The translations under genes and the position numbers were made by a program. DNA of 64,000 nt, taken from NCBI GenBank assembly GCA_023333565.1, contig JAJKFH010000157.1, positions 806,001-870,000 on the forward strand, read 5' to 3'. The notes under the pieces were generated by a model. The model was not told the DNA's origin. It saw only the letters and a list, made by a program, of their open reading frames with translations, and searched no databases. Positions 51,551 through 62,694 of this stretch are shown one piece after another (positions within the stretch are counted from its first letter, which is position 1; every line of letters begins with the position of its first letter). This stretch comes from Puffinus mauretanicus (lineage: Eukaryota; Chordata; Aves; Procellariiformes; Procellariidae).

Positions 51551-51720
51551 TCATAGAATCATTGAATATCTCATGTTGGAAGGGACCCATAAGGATCATC
51601 GAGTCCAAATCCCTGCTCCAACACCCTGCTCCTCGCAGGACTATCTAAAACTAAACCATATGAATAAGAGCATTGTCCAGATGCTCCTTGAACTCTGACA
51701 GGCTTGGTGCCATGAGTCCT
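51551..51720 (-). mobile_element. CR1 LINE 3' fragment, minus orientation
   Basis: The plus strand begins TCATAGAATCATTGAATATC, then TGTTGGAAGGGACCCATAAG and GATCATCGAGTCC. This is the reverse complement of a CR1 3' end including its ATTCTATGA-type tail. About 170 bp are recognisable. Confidence 0.9.
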
Positions 51721-54700
51721 AGCTCTGGCTTTAAATTTTAACTGAGCAAAGGACCCTGGAGGTAGGGGTTGGGGTATGGGGGCATTGACTAAGCCTTTTT
51801 AAGGAACTTTTTGGAGTTCAGTAACGAGTTAAGCTGCCAATACAGATGTAGCCCTGAGAGAAGGGAAGAGAAACAGAGAAAAAGAGAAGAAATATATGTG
51901 CAACCAAAATTCATGTTTTAGCCATTCTATTGTGGCTAGATTTCTTCTCTTTTTTATTAAAAGTAGAAAGGGAGAAGAAAAGTAAAGATATCTGAAAACT
52001 AACAACTTCCAGTGTGAATGGAAATGCTAGTATTGTTTGCTTCATCTTGGGATAACAATCAGGGTCTGAATACCTAAGAAACATTAAAAACAAAGCAGAA
52101 AGTCTCTGCTAGAGAAGATCTTTGCCTCCTATTTAGCACATGGCATAACGAGGCCCTGGCTCGCAGAGGCACACTAAAATAAAACTAGATTACATATAAA
52201 ATCCATTGCTCCCTCAGGTAAGGAAAACCTTAAAGCTTTTCAAGTGGCAGAATTAGCAAAGCTATTTGGTAGTGTTTCTCCTCCTAGGCAACTTCTCTTC
52301 TCAGCTGCTGCTTCAGCCTGGCAGCCCAGATGAAAGAACAGCCTAGGACAGAACAGATGAGGGACTCTGCAGGCAGGGGTAAAAAGATCATTTTCACACC
52401 ATTCACAAGAATTGGATCCCTCTGCTACATAGGGAGCTAAAATTAGCCTTCTCTACAGGCCTTAGACTTTTCAAGCATTTCTAACAGCTCACAGACTACA
52501 ATAGTGCTTTCAGAGCTGCAAGGACCACCCTTACTGAAATTTTACTTGCATTGCTAAAGAAAGAAGTAGAAGGGTGTTAGGATGCTAGCTTTTCCTCTGC
52601 TTTTTTTTCCCCACTAGCACCTTGAAGAAGTTCCCTCGCAGCAAAGTAAAGCTTTGATTTGTCCCTTCCTCCCTGCTTCTCATTGTCCTGACTCACTGTC
52701 TCTCTGCACGAGTGAGATATCAAAAAATCATGAAAATTTGTTGGAGTAAGTTGTGATCAAACAACCACATTTCAGATCTTGGCAAAGATGAACTGAACAT
52801 CCCATTCAAAAAGACATTTGCCCAGTCTTAAAAGAGCCTTAATGAGAAGTTCTACTAATCAACAGTTAACGAACATTATCATAAATATTTTTGACAAAAT
52901 GGCATGCATGAAAGTTCATCTGTTCTAGCAGCAGAAGCAAAATCAGATTAAAACCTTAATTAAAATATGAAGAAGAGGCTTGTCATGATCTTCAATACAG
53001 TGGAAGATTCCTTTTTTGAAAATCGAGCTCTCTCTTGCTGTCACATTACACTATGTTGTTAATGAGCCCTTTCATTTCTCCGTGCATAGCAGTATGCTTA
53101 ATCTTAGCTGCATATTTTAAATGATTGATGTTCCCCTAATTACATTTTATGATATATTGTGCTGTGCCACCTCTAATGAGTAACAAACATGGCATTACCT
53201 CACTAGTACTCAACCACAGAAATCAATAACTGACATTTATTCAATGAACTGCAAATTGTGATTCACTAGCTTCTCTTTGTGTTGAGTAAATTCAAACTGT
53301 AATTAATTTTCATGCATATCACAAATAGCGAATGTCTGTATGGGCTAACTTTAAAAGTGATTTGCTCCTTCCCTGGCTAATTACAGCACAGCAAAAACTC
53401 TCAAGCCATCATTCAAAGGGCTGAGAAAAATCAATGGTTTGACAGAAGCCATCTCCTTAGATGGGTAGAGTACAGTCATCATTTACACTTTTGAGAATAC
53501 TTCAGAGCCATTTCCTAAGACATGAGGTTGCTCCTGTCTTAGTGAATGAAGGCGGTATCATTCACAAACAATCTTACCTACATATATTTATTTGTGCACA
53601 AGAATAAGAAAGAAACTCCTCGTTAGCTTTCTTACCAGGAAACAAATATCCTACTGTAAGAAATATGTAACTGCCTTTTTCGAAAGACAAACATTGTCAG
53701 GTGTCACCCAGAACTTGTAACGAGAGAGCCAGCTCACTGCTATTCACAAGTGATGGTTTTGCTTGTAAGCAACACCAAAGTTGAAAAAACTACTACTTAT
53801 TATCCCTTTCAAAACTCCTACCCGGGGCTTTAGTTAGCTTGTGATTTCTTTACTGAAAACGTGCACTCAAATCAGAGGACGGTACCAGGGGACTTTACTT
53901 CAGTGCTCTGTTGGCATATCAGTACAGGAGCAGAGGTGTACAAATCGACCAAGCGTTAAAGCTGAAGGCTCTGAAATGGATAGCAAAAGACTGTGGGTCA
54001 CTTTAGGATCAGTGCAGTCCTTTGCACTAAAGGATAGCATCATTTCAGGGGTAGTTGTACAGTTCAGGATCTAAACCTGCAGTCACCAAGAGCCTGTGTC
54101 CATCTCAGTAAACTAAAAACACCTGGGACTGACCTCAGGCACCGAGGCCGGCTGGTGCGAAAGGGCCTGCATCCACACAGAGTTCAGCTCTCTTGCTCTC
54201 CAAAACAGGCTGGTGACATGCAATGTGCCTCTTGGAAATACCCCTGGCCTATGTTAATTCCCAAACGGTGCCCAGGAATTATGGGGGAGGCTGCTACCAA
54301 ACCTGGGCCAAAACTCTACCAGTGACTACTCTGACAATACAGATGGTCAAGCGCCAAGCCCAGGAAAACACTGGCACCACCTAATTCACCAGTAAAGATG
54401 TAGCCAACATTTTCATCCTACAACCCAGCAGAGATTTCAGCTTTTTTTCTAAACAGCTCCCCTTCAGCTTTAAGGCATCCACCTTAAACCTCTGAGGTCA
54501 GCTTTCTGCAGCGGGTACCGTTTGCTGTTGCACCCTTGACAGGGTTATGTGTGTATTACTTACGCTAGATTTATTGAGGTGATTAACAGAAAGTGAAAAG
54601 GTGCAATGGAATATGCTCCATTAGAATACATAAATTCAGTTGTAAATTGCAACCCAACTTCCGCCTTCAATAATTACTGCCAGTGTTATCCTGGTGTCCC

Positions 54701-57700
54701 AAAAGATGACTGCAAGCAGATGATATCTGATGAGAGCCAATCTGACCAACCTTAACGTCTTATTCAGACCTAAGCTCCAGGTGCTTAGTGAAGGAGTGCT
54801 CCTAAAGCACATGCCTAAGTTCCCTGCACAGTCACCAGGGACTGGCAGGTACCTTTGAAGGCCTCCAAACAGAGAGCCTGCCTGGCTGATTGAGGTGTCC
54901 AAAATTAAACAGGCAAGATCTTACTCTAGGGGATCTTGAGATAAAGATCCATGAGATAAAGAACTTAGGACACCGGATTTTTGAGACAAAGTGTATGTGT
55001 GAATTCAGTATCTCAGGCAGAGATTCTATTCTGCCCAAAAGAGACACTGAATTTGCACCTGCACTGGTTGTCGAGCTTGACTCTTCACCACCTACTTCTG
55101 TGTAAAGCAAGAATAAAGACAATAAAAATCACATCAAGCCAAAGAGTTCTTTCTAAACACTAAAGAGAAAAAACTATGACTTTATACAAATTTTATCTTA
55201 ATCTTTATTTTAACGGTCACTTGCAACAAGTAATAAGAATCTGTTATTTATTTTCTAATTAAACAAACAAACCTTATTCACGTAATGAATTGACCACTGC
55301 TTATTTCTCAGACTTGCATCAAGTTCAGTGATTTAAAGGACGCTTCAGCCTCAGGCCTGTATCTGCAAATAAACCAGTATTTTCTTTGTCAGCCCATACA
55401 GCACAAAGTTATTCTTACCTCCAAGAAAGATACTCTTGGTTCCTCTTGGCATCCTTTGAGAGGAAAAGAATCAATAAAGACAGGTGGAAAGGTCGAATTA
55501 ATGGTGAAGTAGAGTTCTCACCATGATTTTAAATAATTGGTTTGAGTTTCTTTTCAGCCTTGCCTCCATTTTTAGCTTCTTTTATAAGTGTCTCAAAGAT
55601 AAGGATGCCTCAGGGTTGGCTGTAGAGTAATTGCCAGAAGTCAACTCTAGATCTGAGAAATGGCAGAAGAGCAATCATCTCAGACACATTTCCAGACTGT
55701 CATTGGATTTCCACCAATATTTAAGCCAGATGGACAAAAGAGCAAAACTACCAAACCACAGCTTGCATCCCTGATATTTTTAGATAAAAATTCACTTTGA
55801 TGCCAGTTTTGACACACTAATTAAGCCACAGTAAAGCCTCTTCCTGGCTTCCTAAAACCTGGTTGAACTGTGATAGAAAAAAAATTACAGAAATGTGTTT
55901 CCAAAGATCCTTCGGTTTCTATAAAATACAAAACTAACATGAAGGTATGGAGTTAATTTAACCTACCCTGGGCAAATGCAAGTCTCTATCAGACTTGAAT
56001 GGTTAATCCATAGACAAGCCTGCTGATGAGTCTGCTATTCTATTGAGGTTAATGAGCCCTTGAGCATCTGGTGAAGGCACAGACACTTAGCAATTAGTGT
56101 CTTTTATTCAAACCAGCTGACAGGCTAGGCAGCAGTTGATTCCCTGCTTTTATTATACTGCTGCCATGGTACCTAGCATGCCAAGTCTGAGCCTGCATGC
56201 ACTGGTTACATTGGTTAAGAATGGATTCCTTCACTGTCATGCTGAGCCCAAGGATATGGGCTTTATGGAGTGGATTTGAACCACAGAGTTTCCTTTCAGG
56301 TCTTTATGGCTTGTATGCATGCTCAACAAATCTCAGAAATGAACTCTTCCTCAAGAGAGATCAATTCAATTTGGTTCAATCATCAAAGGTCAGACAGGAT
56401 AGCTAGCATATTAACACAATAGGCAGTGGAAAACTAGTATCCCTGTTAGTGACACTAAGATGGACAAAGACATACATACTAGAACAGGATTCCTTCCCAG
56501 CATACCTTGCTCACAGGATATGTTGGCTCCTAGAATACAAAGTACATATGGGAAATGCAGAATTTTAAATTGCCTTTGTGCTGCTGGAGGAAGCTGTACC
56601 TGAAAAATAATTCATTTGTAACGAAAGAGTGGGGGAGGAGGAGGAAAGTAAAGAAATACTATTATTCCCTCCTTAATGGAAAAAGAAAATGAGGTACAGA
56701 AGGAGGTAACCACATCATCCATTTTCAGCTACTTTAGCATCTAACTTGCATGCTCTAATTGCCCCCTGGAGGATCCTACTTCTTCTCATTGGCTGTACAT
56801 GGAAATTGCCAGCCTTACTTATTACCTTTGGTCTCTAAATTGTAGCTAAGATAAATCACCACAGCAGCCTAAAGTAAATGTTATATATAAGCTTCAAACA
56901 AGCCAAGGGTTCTGTTCCAGAGTGACAACTGCTTCCCCTGGGATGACTCTAGTGGCTCTTAATCCTAGTTATTCATCCCACCCTTCTCTCAATCTATGAA
57001 TGTCTCAGCTGGGACATCGCAACTGCAAATGAGGTAGCAACTAAACTGTCATACTTCACAGGTTTGTTCAGGTAAACTGGCTTCCCTTAAGAAACTAGGC
57101 CGACACTGGTGACAATCAAATCTTATTTAATACTGATATTGTGGCAGAACACACATATCAACCAAGCCACACTATCCCTGCCCTGGTCTCTGTTGTACCA
57201 TACATGTTGCTAACATTCACATAACCTATCAAACGGGGTTCATATATACGCAGTTGGAAGAAGACGGAAAACAACTAAAAAAAAGAGCTCATTTAACAGC
57301 AATGTAATTTTCACAGTGCCTTAGAAAATTCAGTGGGGGACACAGACCAAACTTCTGACTATAGACTAAGATTCAGGTATGTATATATTTTCCCCAAGAA
57401 GCAGACTTCAAACTGCCTTGGTGTTTGTTTGGGGAAGTTTTGATTAGGAGCTGAATCTCAGAATTTCTGAAACTGTGTATCATTCCACTAAGCACATCTG
57501 AAGTTAAGAGCCAGCATTTAACTCCATGGTTTTAATTCAAGAATCACCTCAATTTTCAAAAAAGCAAATCTAAAGTGCCTGTTTTGAGTAAGTATGCCTA
57601 ATGTAACTAAAAGCTAAAAAATAATATCATTTAGAAGAATATGCAGCCAAAATGTAGCTACCTCCTGGAGTGCTTTAAGCTATCCAAGTAGAGCATGAAG

Positions 57701-58165
57701 AGCATCTTAACTCATCCACTAAAATAACTTAATGGTCCCAGATCATTGATCATTTATATTATACTTGGGATGTTTTTCTCTTTTTTTGGTGTTGTGAAGT
57801 GCTTGAATTATGTCTTTCTGCTGTGAAAAGCAATTCCTTATAAAATGATCCAGGAAACTACCAGGAGAAAGCGTGCATTTTCAAATAGAAAATCTTTGCT
57901 CTATTCCTTCATTATTTAGCTCAGCTGTAGAGATCCCGAAGCCTGTCCTCAAATTATCTTCACCCGGGTCAGTTGGCCTAATAACAGCAGTTTGTTGCCC
58001 AGTACCCCATTTTAATTAATCTTCTTTAACTAAAATCTCTATTACACTTAGCTCTCAAATTTTGCTTTTCATTGGAAATTGAGTTAACTTTATCCAAAAA
58101 GACCACAAACAGGTGCTAAATAAGTCCTTCAGCATTTTCTCAGAGCAAACATTTTGAGGTAGGAC
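51721..58165. other. Gene-poor desert
   Basis: No supported gene. 52840-53420 is AT-rich but complex, with TAATTA, TGATTGAT and ATGCATAT sites, a composition often seen in conserved enhancers. Open frames are at most 96 codons and unrecognised. Confidence 0.5.
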
Positions 58166-58401
58166 TGATGTTATATGGTATAGAAAATCCCCTTAGGGCT
58201 TCCCTTTGGGGAGTTCAAGTCAGCTGTCCTGGCTGTGTCCCCTCCCAACTTCTTGCTCACCACTGGCTTAATCACTTTGGGGGCAGAGTGGCAAAAAAGA
58301 GAAAAGCTTTGAGGCTGTGCAAGCACTGTTCAGTAATATACAAAACATTGGTGCATTATCAACACTGCTTTATCCACAAATCCAAAACACAGCACCATAA
58401 G
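58166..58401 (-). mobile_element. Interrupted solo LTR, U3-side half 1
   Basis: Same family as the LTRs at 23.4 and 27.8 kb, in minus orientation. The plus strand shows the decayed CRE, the block GTCAGCTGTCCTGGCTGTGTCC, and later TTATCAACACTG and CCAAAACACAGCACCATAAG. Homology stops at 58401, where a CR1 begins, and resumes at 60182. The half of the LTR that would lie left of 58166 (polyadenylation signal and 3' end) is missing. Confidence 0.8.
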
Positions 58402-58410
58402 TGCTTCACC

Positions 58411-59061
58411 ATGGAGAAGGCTGAGGTACTCAATGACTTTTTTGCCTCGGTCTTTACCGGCAAGTGCTCAAGCCTCATTGCCCAAGCCGCAGAAGGCAAA
58501 GGCAGGGACTGGGAGAATGAAGAGCTGCCCACTGTAGGAGAAGATCAGGTTCAAGACCATCTAAGGAACCTGAAGGTGCACAAGTCCATGGGACCCGATG
58601 AGACCCACCCACAGGTCTTGAAAGAACTGGCGGATGAAGTTGCCAAGCCACTATCCATCATATTTGAGAAGTCATGGCAGTCTGGTGAAGTTCCCATTGA
58701 CTGGAAAAGGGGGAACATAACCCCCATTTTTAAAAAGGGAAAAAAGGAAGACCCGGGGAACTACAGGCCAGTCAGTCTCACCTCTGTGCCTGGGAAGATC
58801 ATGGAACAGATCCTCCTGGAAGCTATGCTAAGGCACATGGAGGACAGCGAGGTGATTCGAGACAGCCAGTATGGCTTCACCAAGGGCAAGTCTTGCCTGA
58901 CCGATCTAGTGGCCTTCTATGATGGAGTGACTACATCAGTGGACATGGGAAGGGCTACCGATGTCGTCTATCTGGACTTCTGTAAGGCCCTTGACACGGT
59001 CCCCCACAACATCCTTCTCTGGAGAGGTATGGATTTGATGGGTGGACTGTCTGGTGGATGA
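58411..59061 (+). pseudogene. CR1 ORF2 reverse transcriptase, N-terminal part
   Basis: From the [11 protein letters not shown] segment the frame reads about 216 codons of a non-LTR retrotransposon reverse transcriptase, the enzyme that copies CR1 RNA into the genome. Visible landmarks in order are the [13 protein letters not shown] block, NYRPVSLTS, the [14 protein letters not shown] block, and [13 protein letters not shown] with the first catalytic Asp at 58975-58977. The frame is lost after this; the true continuation lies one frame over and the call ends in an early stop. The upstream 81 codons of the same open frame (from 58168) are antisense LTR, not CR1, so the apparent start codon is accidental. 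Confidence 0.9.
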
Positions 59062-59137
59062 GGAATTGGTTGGATGGTCACATCCAGAGGGTAGTGGTCA
59101 ACAGTTCAATGTCCAGATGGAGATCAGTGACAAGTGG

Positions 59138-59236
59138 TGTTATTTATTTTTAATTAATATATATATATTGTTTATTATTAATAATAAATATATTATTAAC
59201 AAATAATAATATTTATTAATATTATTTATATTAAAC
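59138..59236 (+). repeat. AT-only insert inside CR1
   Basis: About 95-100 bp of almost only A and T replace about 20-25 bp expected between the GTGGTGT and ACTGTTTAATATC segments of CR1. It contains several complementary TATTATTAATAATA-type stretches and could fold as a hairpin or cruciform. Confidence 0.8.
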
Positions 59237-59249
59237 AGACCGCTACTGT

Positions 59250-59540
59250 TTAATATCTTCATCAATTACATAGAAGGTGGGATCGAGTGCACCCTCAGCA
59301 AGTTTGCAGATGACACCAAGCTGAGTGGTGCAGTCGACACGCCTGAGGGACGGGATGCCATGGACAAGCTCATGAAGCTCAATGAGGTTCAACAAGGCCA
59401 AGTGCAAGGTCCTGCACATGGGTCAGGGCAACCCCTGGTATCAATACAGGCTGGGGGATGAAGGCATTGAGAGCATCCCTGCTGAGAAGGACTTGAGGGT
59501 ACTGGGGGATGAAAAGCTGGACATGAGCCGATAACGTGCA
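59250..59540 (+). pseudogene. CR1 reverse transcriptase, FADD block
   Basis: After the AT insert the CR1 frame resumes with an IFINYIE segment and [10 protein letters not shown]. The FADD box at 59303-59314 is the CR1 form of the catalytic YADD motif. The next part is shortened ([13 protein letters not shown] runs almost directly into a frameshifted KAKCKVLH region), and a TAA follows the DMSR-like segment near 59533. The polymerase cannot be made from this copy. Confidence 0.85.
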
Positions 59541-59588
59541 CTCACAGCCCAGAAGGCCAACCGTATCCTGGGCTGCATCAAAAGAAGC

Positions 59589-59924
59589 GTGGCCAGCAGG
59601 TCGAGGGAGGTGATTCTGCCCCTCTCCTCTGCTCTGGTGAGACCCCACCTGCAGTACTGCGTCCAGCTCTGGAACCCTCAGCACAAGAAAGACATGGACC
59701 TGTTGGAGTGGGTCCAGAGGAGGGCTACAAAAATGATCAGGGGGATGGAACGCCTCTCCTGTGAAGAAAGGTTGAGAGAGTTGGGGTTGTTCAGCCTGGG
59801 GAAGAGAAGGCTCCGGGGAGACCTTATTGCAGCCTTTCAGTCCTTAAAGGGGGCCTATAAGAAAGATGGGGACAAACTTTTTAGCAGGGCCTGTTGCAAC
59901 AGGACAAGGGGGGAATGGTTTTAA
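59589..59924 (+). pseudogene. CR1 ORF2 C-terminal region
   Basis: The translation [19 protein letters not shown], then [29 protein letters not shown] and [14 protein letters not shown] is the standard C-terminal part of CR1 ORF2. The frame stops at 59924. The original C-terminus ([36 protein letters not shown]) continues in another frame to 60081. Confidence 0.9.
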
Positions 59925-60181
59925 ACTAGAAGAAGGTAGATTTAGACTAGATATAAGGAAGAAATTTTTTACAATGAGGGTGGTGAGCCACTGGCACAGG
60001 TTGCCCAGAGAGGTGGTAGATGCCCCATCCCTGGAAACATTCAAGGTCAGGTTGGATGGGGCTCTGAGCAACCTTATCTAGTTGAAGATGTCCCTGCCCA
60101 AGGCAGGGGGGTTGGACTAGATGACCTTTAAAGGTCCCTTCCAACCCAAACTATTCTATGATTCTATTCTACGATTCTATG

Positions 60182-60232
60182 ATAAGGGCTGCGGTGAAGA
60201 ATGTTAACTCCATCCCAGCCAGACCCCGTACA
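60182..60232 (-). mobile_element. Interrupted solo LTR, half 2
   Basis: ATAAGGGCTGCGG, then TTAACTCCATCCCAGCC and a terminal GTACA are the missing 5' end of the LTR that breaks off at 58401. On the sense strand it starts TGTACGGGGTCTGGCTGGGA, like the start of the 27.8-kb copy. Confidence 0.8.
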
Positions 60233-62117
60233 ATCAATAAAAGAAATACTGAAAAGTTTTAGCTGTGTGTATACGGAGAGACGTATCTGTGTAAGATAGT
60301 TTCCTAAATAACCTACATTCCTCAGCCCTCCAGCACAGCTATTTTTATGGTTTTCTTAGAGTCCTAACACAGGAGCCTTTACTCATACAGCAGCATGGAA
60401 CTCACACAGCCATGTGGGCATAAAAGTCTACCTGCACTTTTCAGATGCAGACCTGAGGCCAATTTGATGCTGTTTTTAAAAAGCAAAAAAATATTGATAG
60501 GCCAGCTGATATATCAGACAATAAGTACTTCAGGACATGTTTGACTGTAAGATGTACACTTAGATCTCTTTATTGACATATGTAAGCATTTCAGTATAAA
60601 GACATGGCTTGGGTTCATTTACTTTTTAATTCCTAGCAGCACTAATTACACGCCTTCACATGGTTTTCACTTAGATTCATTGACAAAGTATAGAGGATTA
60701 TTTTAAAAGGATGATTTGTCTAGACACTGATTGCTTTTGCCATAATTTAAAGTAACATTTGATCTTGCTGGGATTTTATTTACACATCTCAGTTGGCAAT
60801 ACTTTCCCATAAACACGGACAAAAGAACCCAGTACATTTTTATGATACTCTGTGATATCTTTTCATTGCGCTTTCAGAATGATGTTCCTCTTTCAGAGGC
60901 TCTTAGGGGTAAAGTGTTCTGTGAACAGTGATTTAATCCTCTGTGCTGTCTTGACAGGCCAGTTCCTGGGTTGGTCTGCCCATGATTTAGAAATCTTTCA
61001 CATACACTCTGCAGTCTTTCGGGTTTAGAGATATTCGCTTGATAATAACATTCTTTCAGTTTTGGCTGCTGGGAATGAAAATTAGACTTTCCAAACTGAA
61101 GTATGTGCTGATAAACCGGCATTGTAGAATATGTGATCATGTAATCATTTTTGTAATGCAGGGGAAGTGTTTTCCTTGTTTTCAGCTGTTAGGCAAAAGA
61201 ACTCTGATAGCTCTCTGCCTCTTTGTACATCTTTTCCTCTGCAGAGGATACGGTACCTGGAAAGAAAGCAAAATTTGAAGTCCTTCAAATTAATATAACG
61301 TATTTTTCTAGAATTCACCAACCTGATATGTTTTACTAAATTACAAATAACATATTCTCATAGCAATGGCTGATTTTTAGCAACCTTATGCTTGGATCAG
61401 TAATATCACACTTAAAATAGGAAGATCTTAGGTGTTCTTACTCTACCAAAAAAGCAATTTATTATACTTACAAATAAGTATATCTACATTTCTTTGTGCT
61501 GATTTTGCAGGAAATAAGATATATCCTAAAATTATGCTAGGATCCTAAATATTATGCTAGGATCCTACAAGCACCTCTATGAAGTGAGCTGTAATAAACA
61601 TATACCTATGTAATACATGTGATTCAACACTCAGCAGGTCAATTGTTCGTATATCTCTTTTATTTTTTTGCAGTGCACACACATATGACGTGCACTTTGC
61701 AACACACATGCACAGACATGGACTAACGATGATTTTAACGTCTGCATTTTCTGCTGCTCAGCTTCAAGAAACCTTAACAAAGCGATGCTCCGCACTTGCT
61801 CACTCTCAAGCCTCTCTCCGGCACGCCAAAGCGAGCATCCAAAAATGAAGCACTCAGAAGCCAGTCACTTTGGGGTTTGACTGTGTTTAACATGAGACTG
61901 AACCTTCGCAGTGGTTTCATGCCTGTATAACACTGAGATGTTTCACTGGTGAGTCAGGGACACTGGTGACTGGGAACTCTGGTGACTAGGGGGTCAGGCT
62001 CCCCTAGTCCTTCTCAATCTATTCCTGCCTTTTTTCATCCAGGGGCTTTGGAAAGAACGATAAGGTTGGTTTCAGTTCATTGCCTCCATTTATGTCTTGC
62101 ACTCCAAAACTGAGATG
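60233..62117. other. Unannotated stretch
   Basis: No recognised gene. ATTATGCTAGGATCCTA occurs twice in tandem at 61531-61547 and 61551-61567 (period 20). I looked on the minus strand for a further protocadherin exon downstream of 62118 and saw none. Confidence 0.5.
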
Positions 62118-62257
62118 TTAAGTTTTATACTTTCCAACCTGGTTTTTCATCATCTCTGAAGGTGGCTTCTTTAGCCTTTCTCCACTGATATTAGAATGAC
62201 TGTCATTAAATTCACTGTCTCCTCTCCCACTGTCCTTCACGCTCAATTGATCTGAAG
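62118..62257 (-). CDS. Protocadherin cytoplasmic exon or exon remnant
   Basis: On the minus strand, 45 codons are open to a TAA at 62118-62120. They contain SDQLSVKDSGRGDSEFND, then SHSNISGERLKK. This is the conserved cytoplasmic motif of delta-type protocadherins, homophilic neuronal adhesion proteins, in the tail that contacts actin regulators. The family form is acidic at the DSDSDIS part; here His and Asn replace two Asp, hinting at relaxed constraint. A pyrimidine-rich tract and CAG precede 62257, a good splice acceptor. A donor could be CAG|GTTGGA after 62139, otherwise the frame ends at the stop. The extracellular fragment lies about 430 bp upstream on the same strand. It is either a live small exon of a neighbouring protocadherin gene or part of the same relic. 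I cannot name the paralogue. Confidence 0.6.
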
Positions 62258-62650
62258 CTGAATGGGCATTAAAAACAAAAGGAAACCATTACACTTTCTT
62301 TTCCAGGCACCACAAGAATATGAAGTACCATATTTCCAACTGTTAATTTGGAGAAATAGACATATTTACCTTAAATTGGAAGCAGACTTTTCCTCCAGCT
62401 GGAGAGATGAAGGACGAAAAGAAACAAGAACTTGACTCTCCTAGAGGAGAAAAATATCTTTGCTTATTCCTTTACATAGATTTAAATATCAGCATGGCAC
62501 AAACAAGAGTTTCAGATTAAAAAAAGGCTGAAGTGCAAGATCTAAAGAAAAGTTCAATAAGTAAACGTAAACACGGCACGAACACCTGCATAATACTTAG
62601 CTGCAGTATAACCTGCATATTTACAGGACGAACAAATCTGTTTTTCTCAG

Positions 62651-62694
62651 TTTACAGGTAGAGAAGCTGAAGCACAGAGGAATCAGTCATTTGG
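62651..62694 (-). mobile_element. Possible MIR core fragment, minus orientation
   Basis: TTTACAGGTAGAGAAGCTGA, then AGCACAGAGG and TCATTTG resemble the antisense MIR core (TTTACAGATGAGGAAACTGA, GGCACAGAGAGG, TGACTTG). It abuts the end of the protocadherin homology. It is short and could be coincidence. Confidence 0.4.

Larger units (their letters stand above)
58402..60181 (+). mobile_element. 5'-truncated CR1 LINE inserted into an LTR
   Basis: About 1.78 kb of CR1 covering the ORF2 reverse transcriptase to the 3' terminus. The end shows GGTTGGACTAG, AAAGGTCCCTTCCAACCC and the octamer tail ATTCTATGATTCTATTC. ATAAG appears on both sides (58397-58401 and 60182-60186), where the uninterrupted LTR should have it once. 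This supports one insertion event into the LTR. Inside are a frameshift near 59010-59060, an AT-only insert at 59138-59236 and a deletion after the FADD motif, so the copy is dead. Confidence 0.9.

Noticed and set aside
62370..62440. An additional 71-nt protocadherin exon on the minus strand, with AG acceptor and GTAAAT donor
   Set aside because: The splice signals look good, but in the only phase that joins the downstream tail exon it has a stop at its very end, and its translation resembles no protocadherin tail I know.
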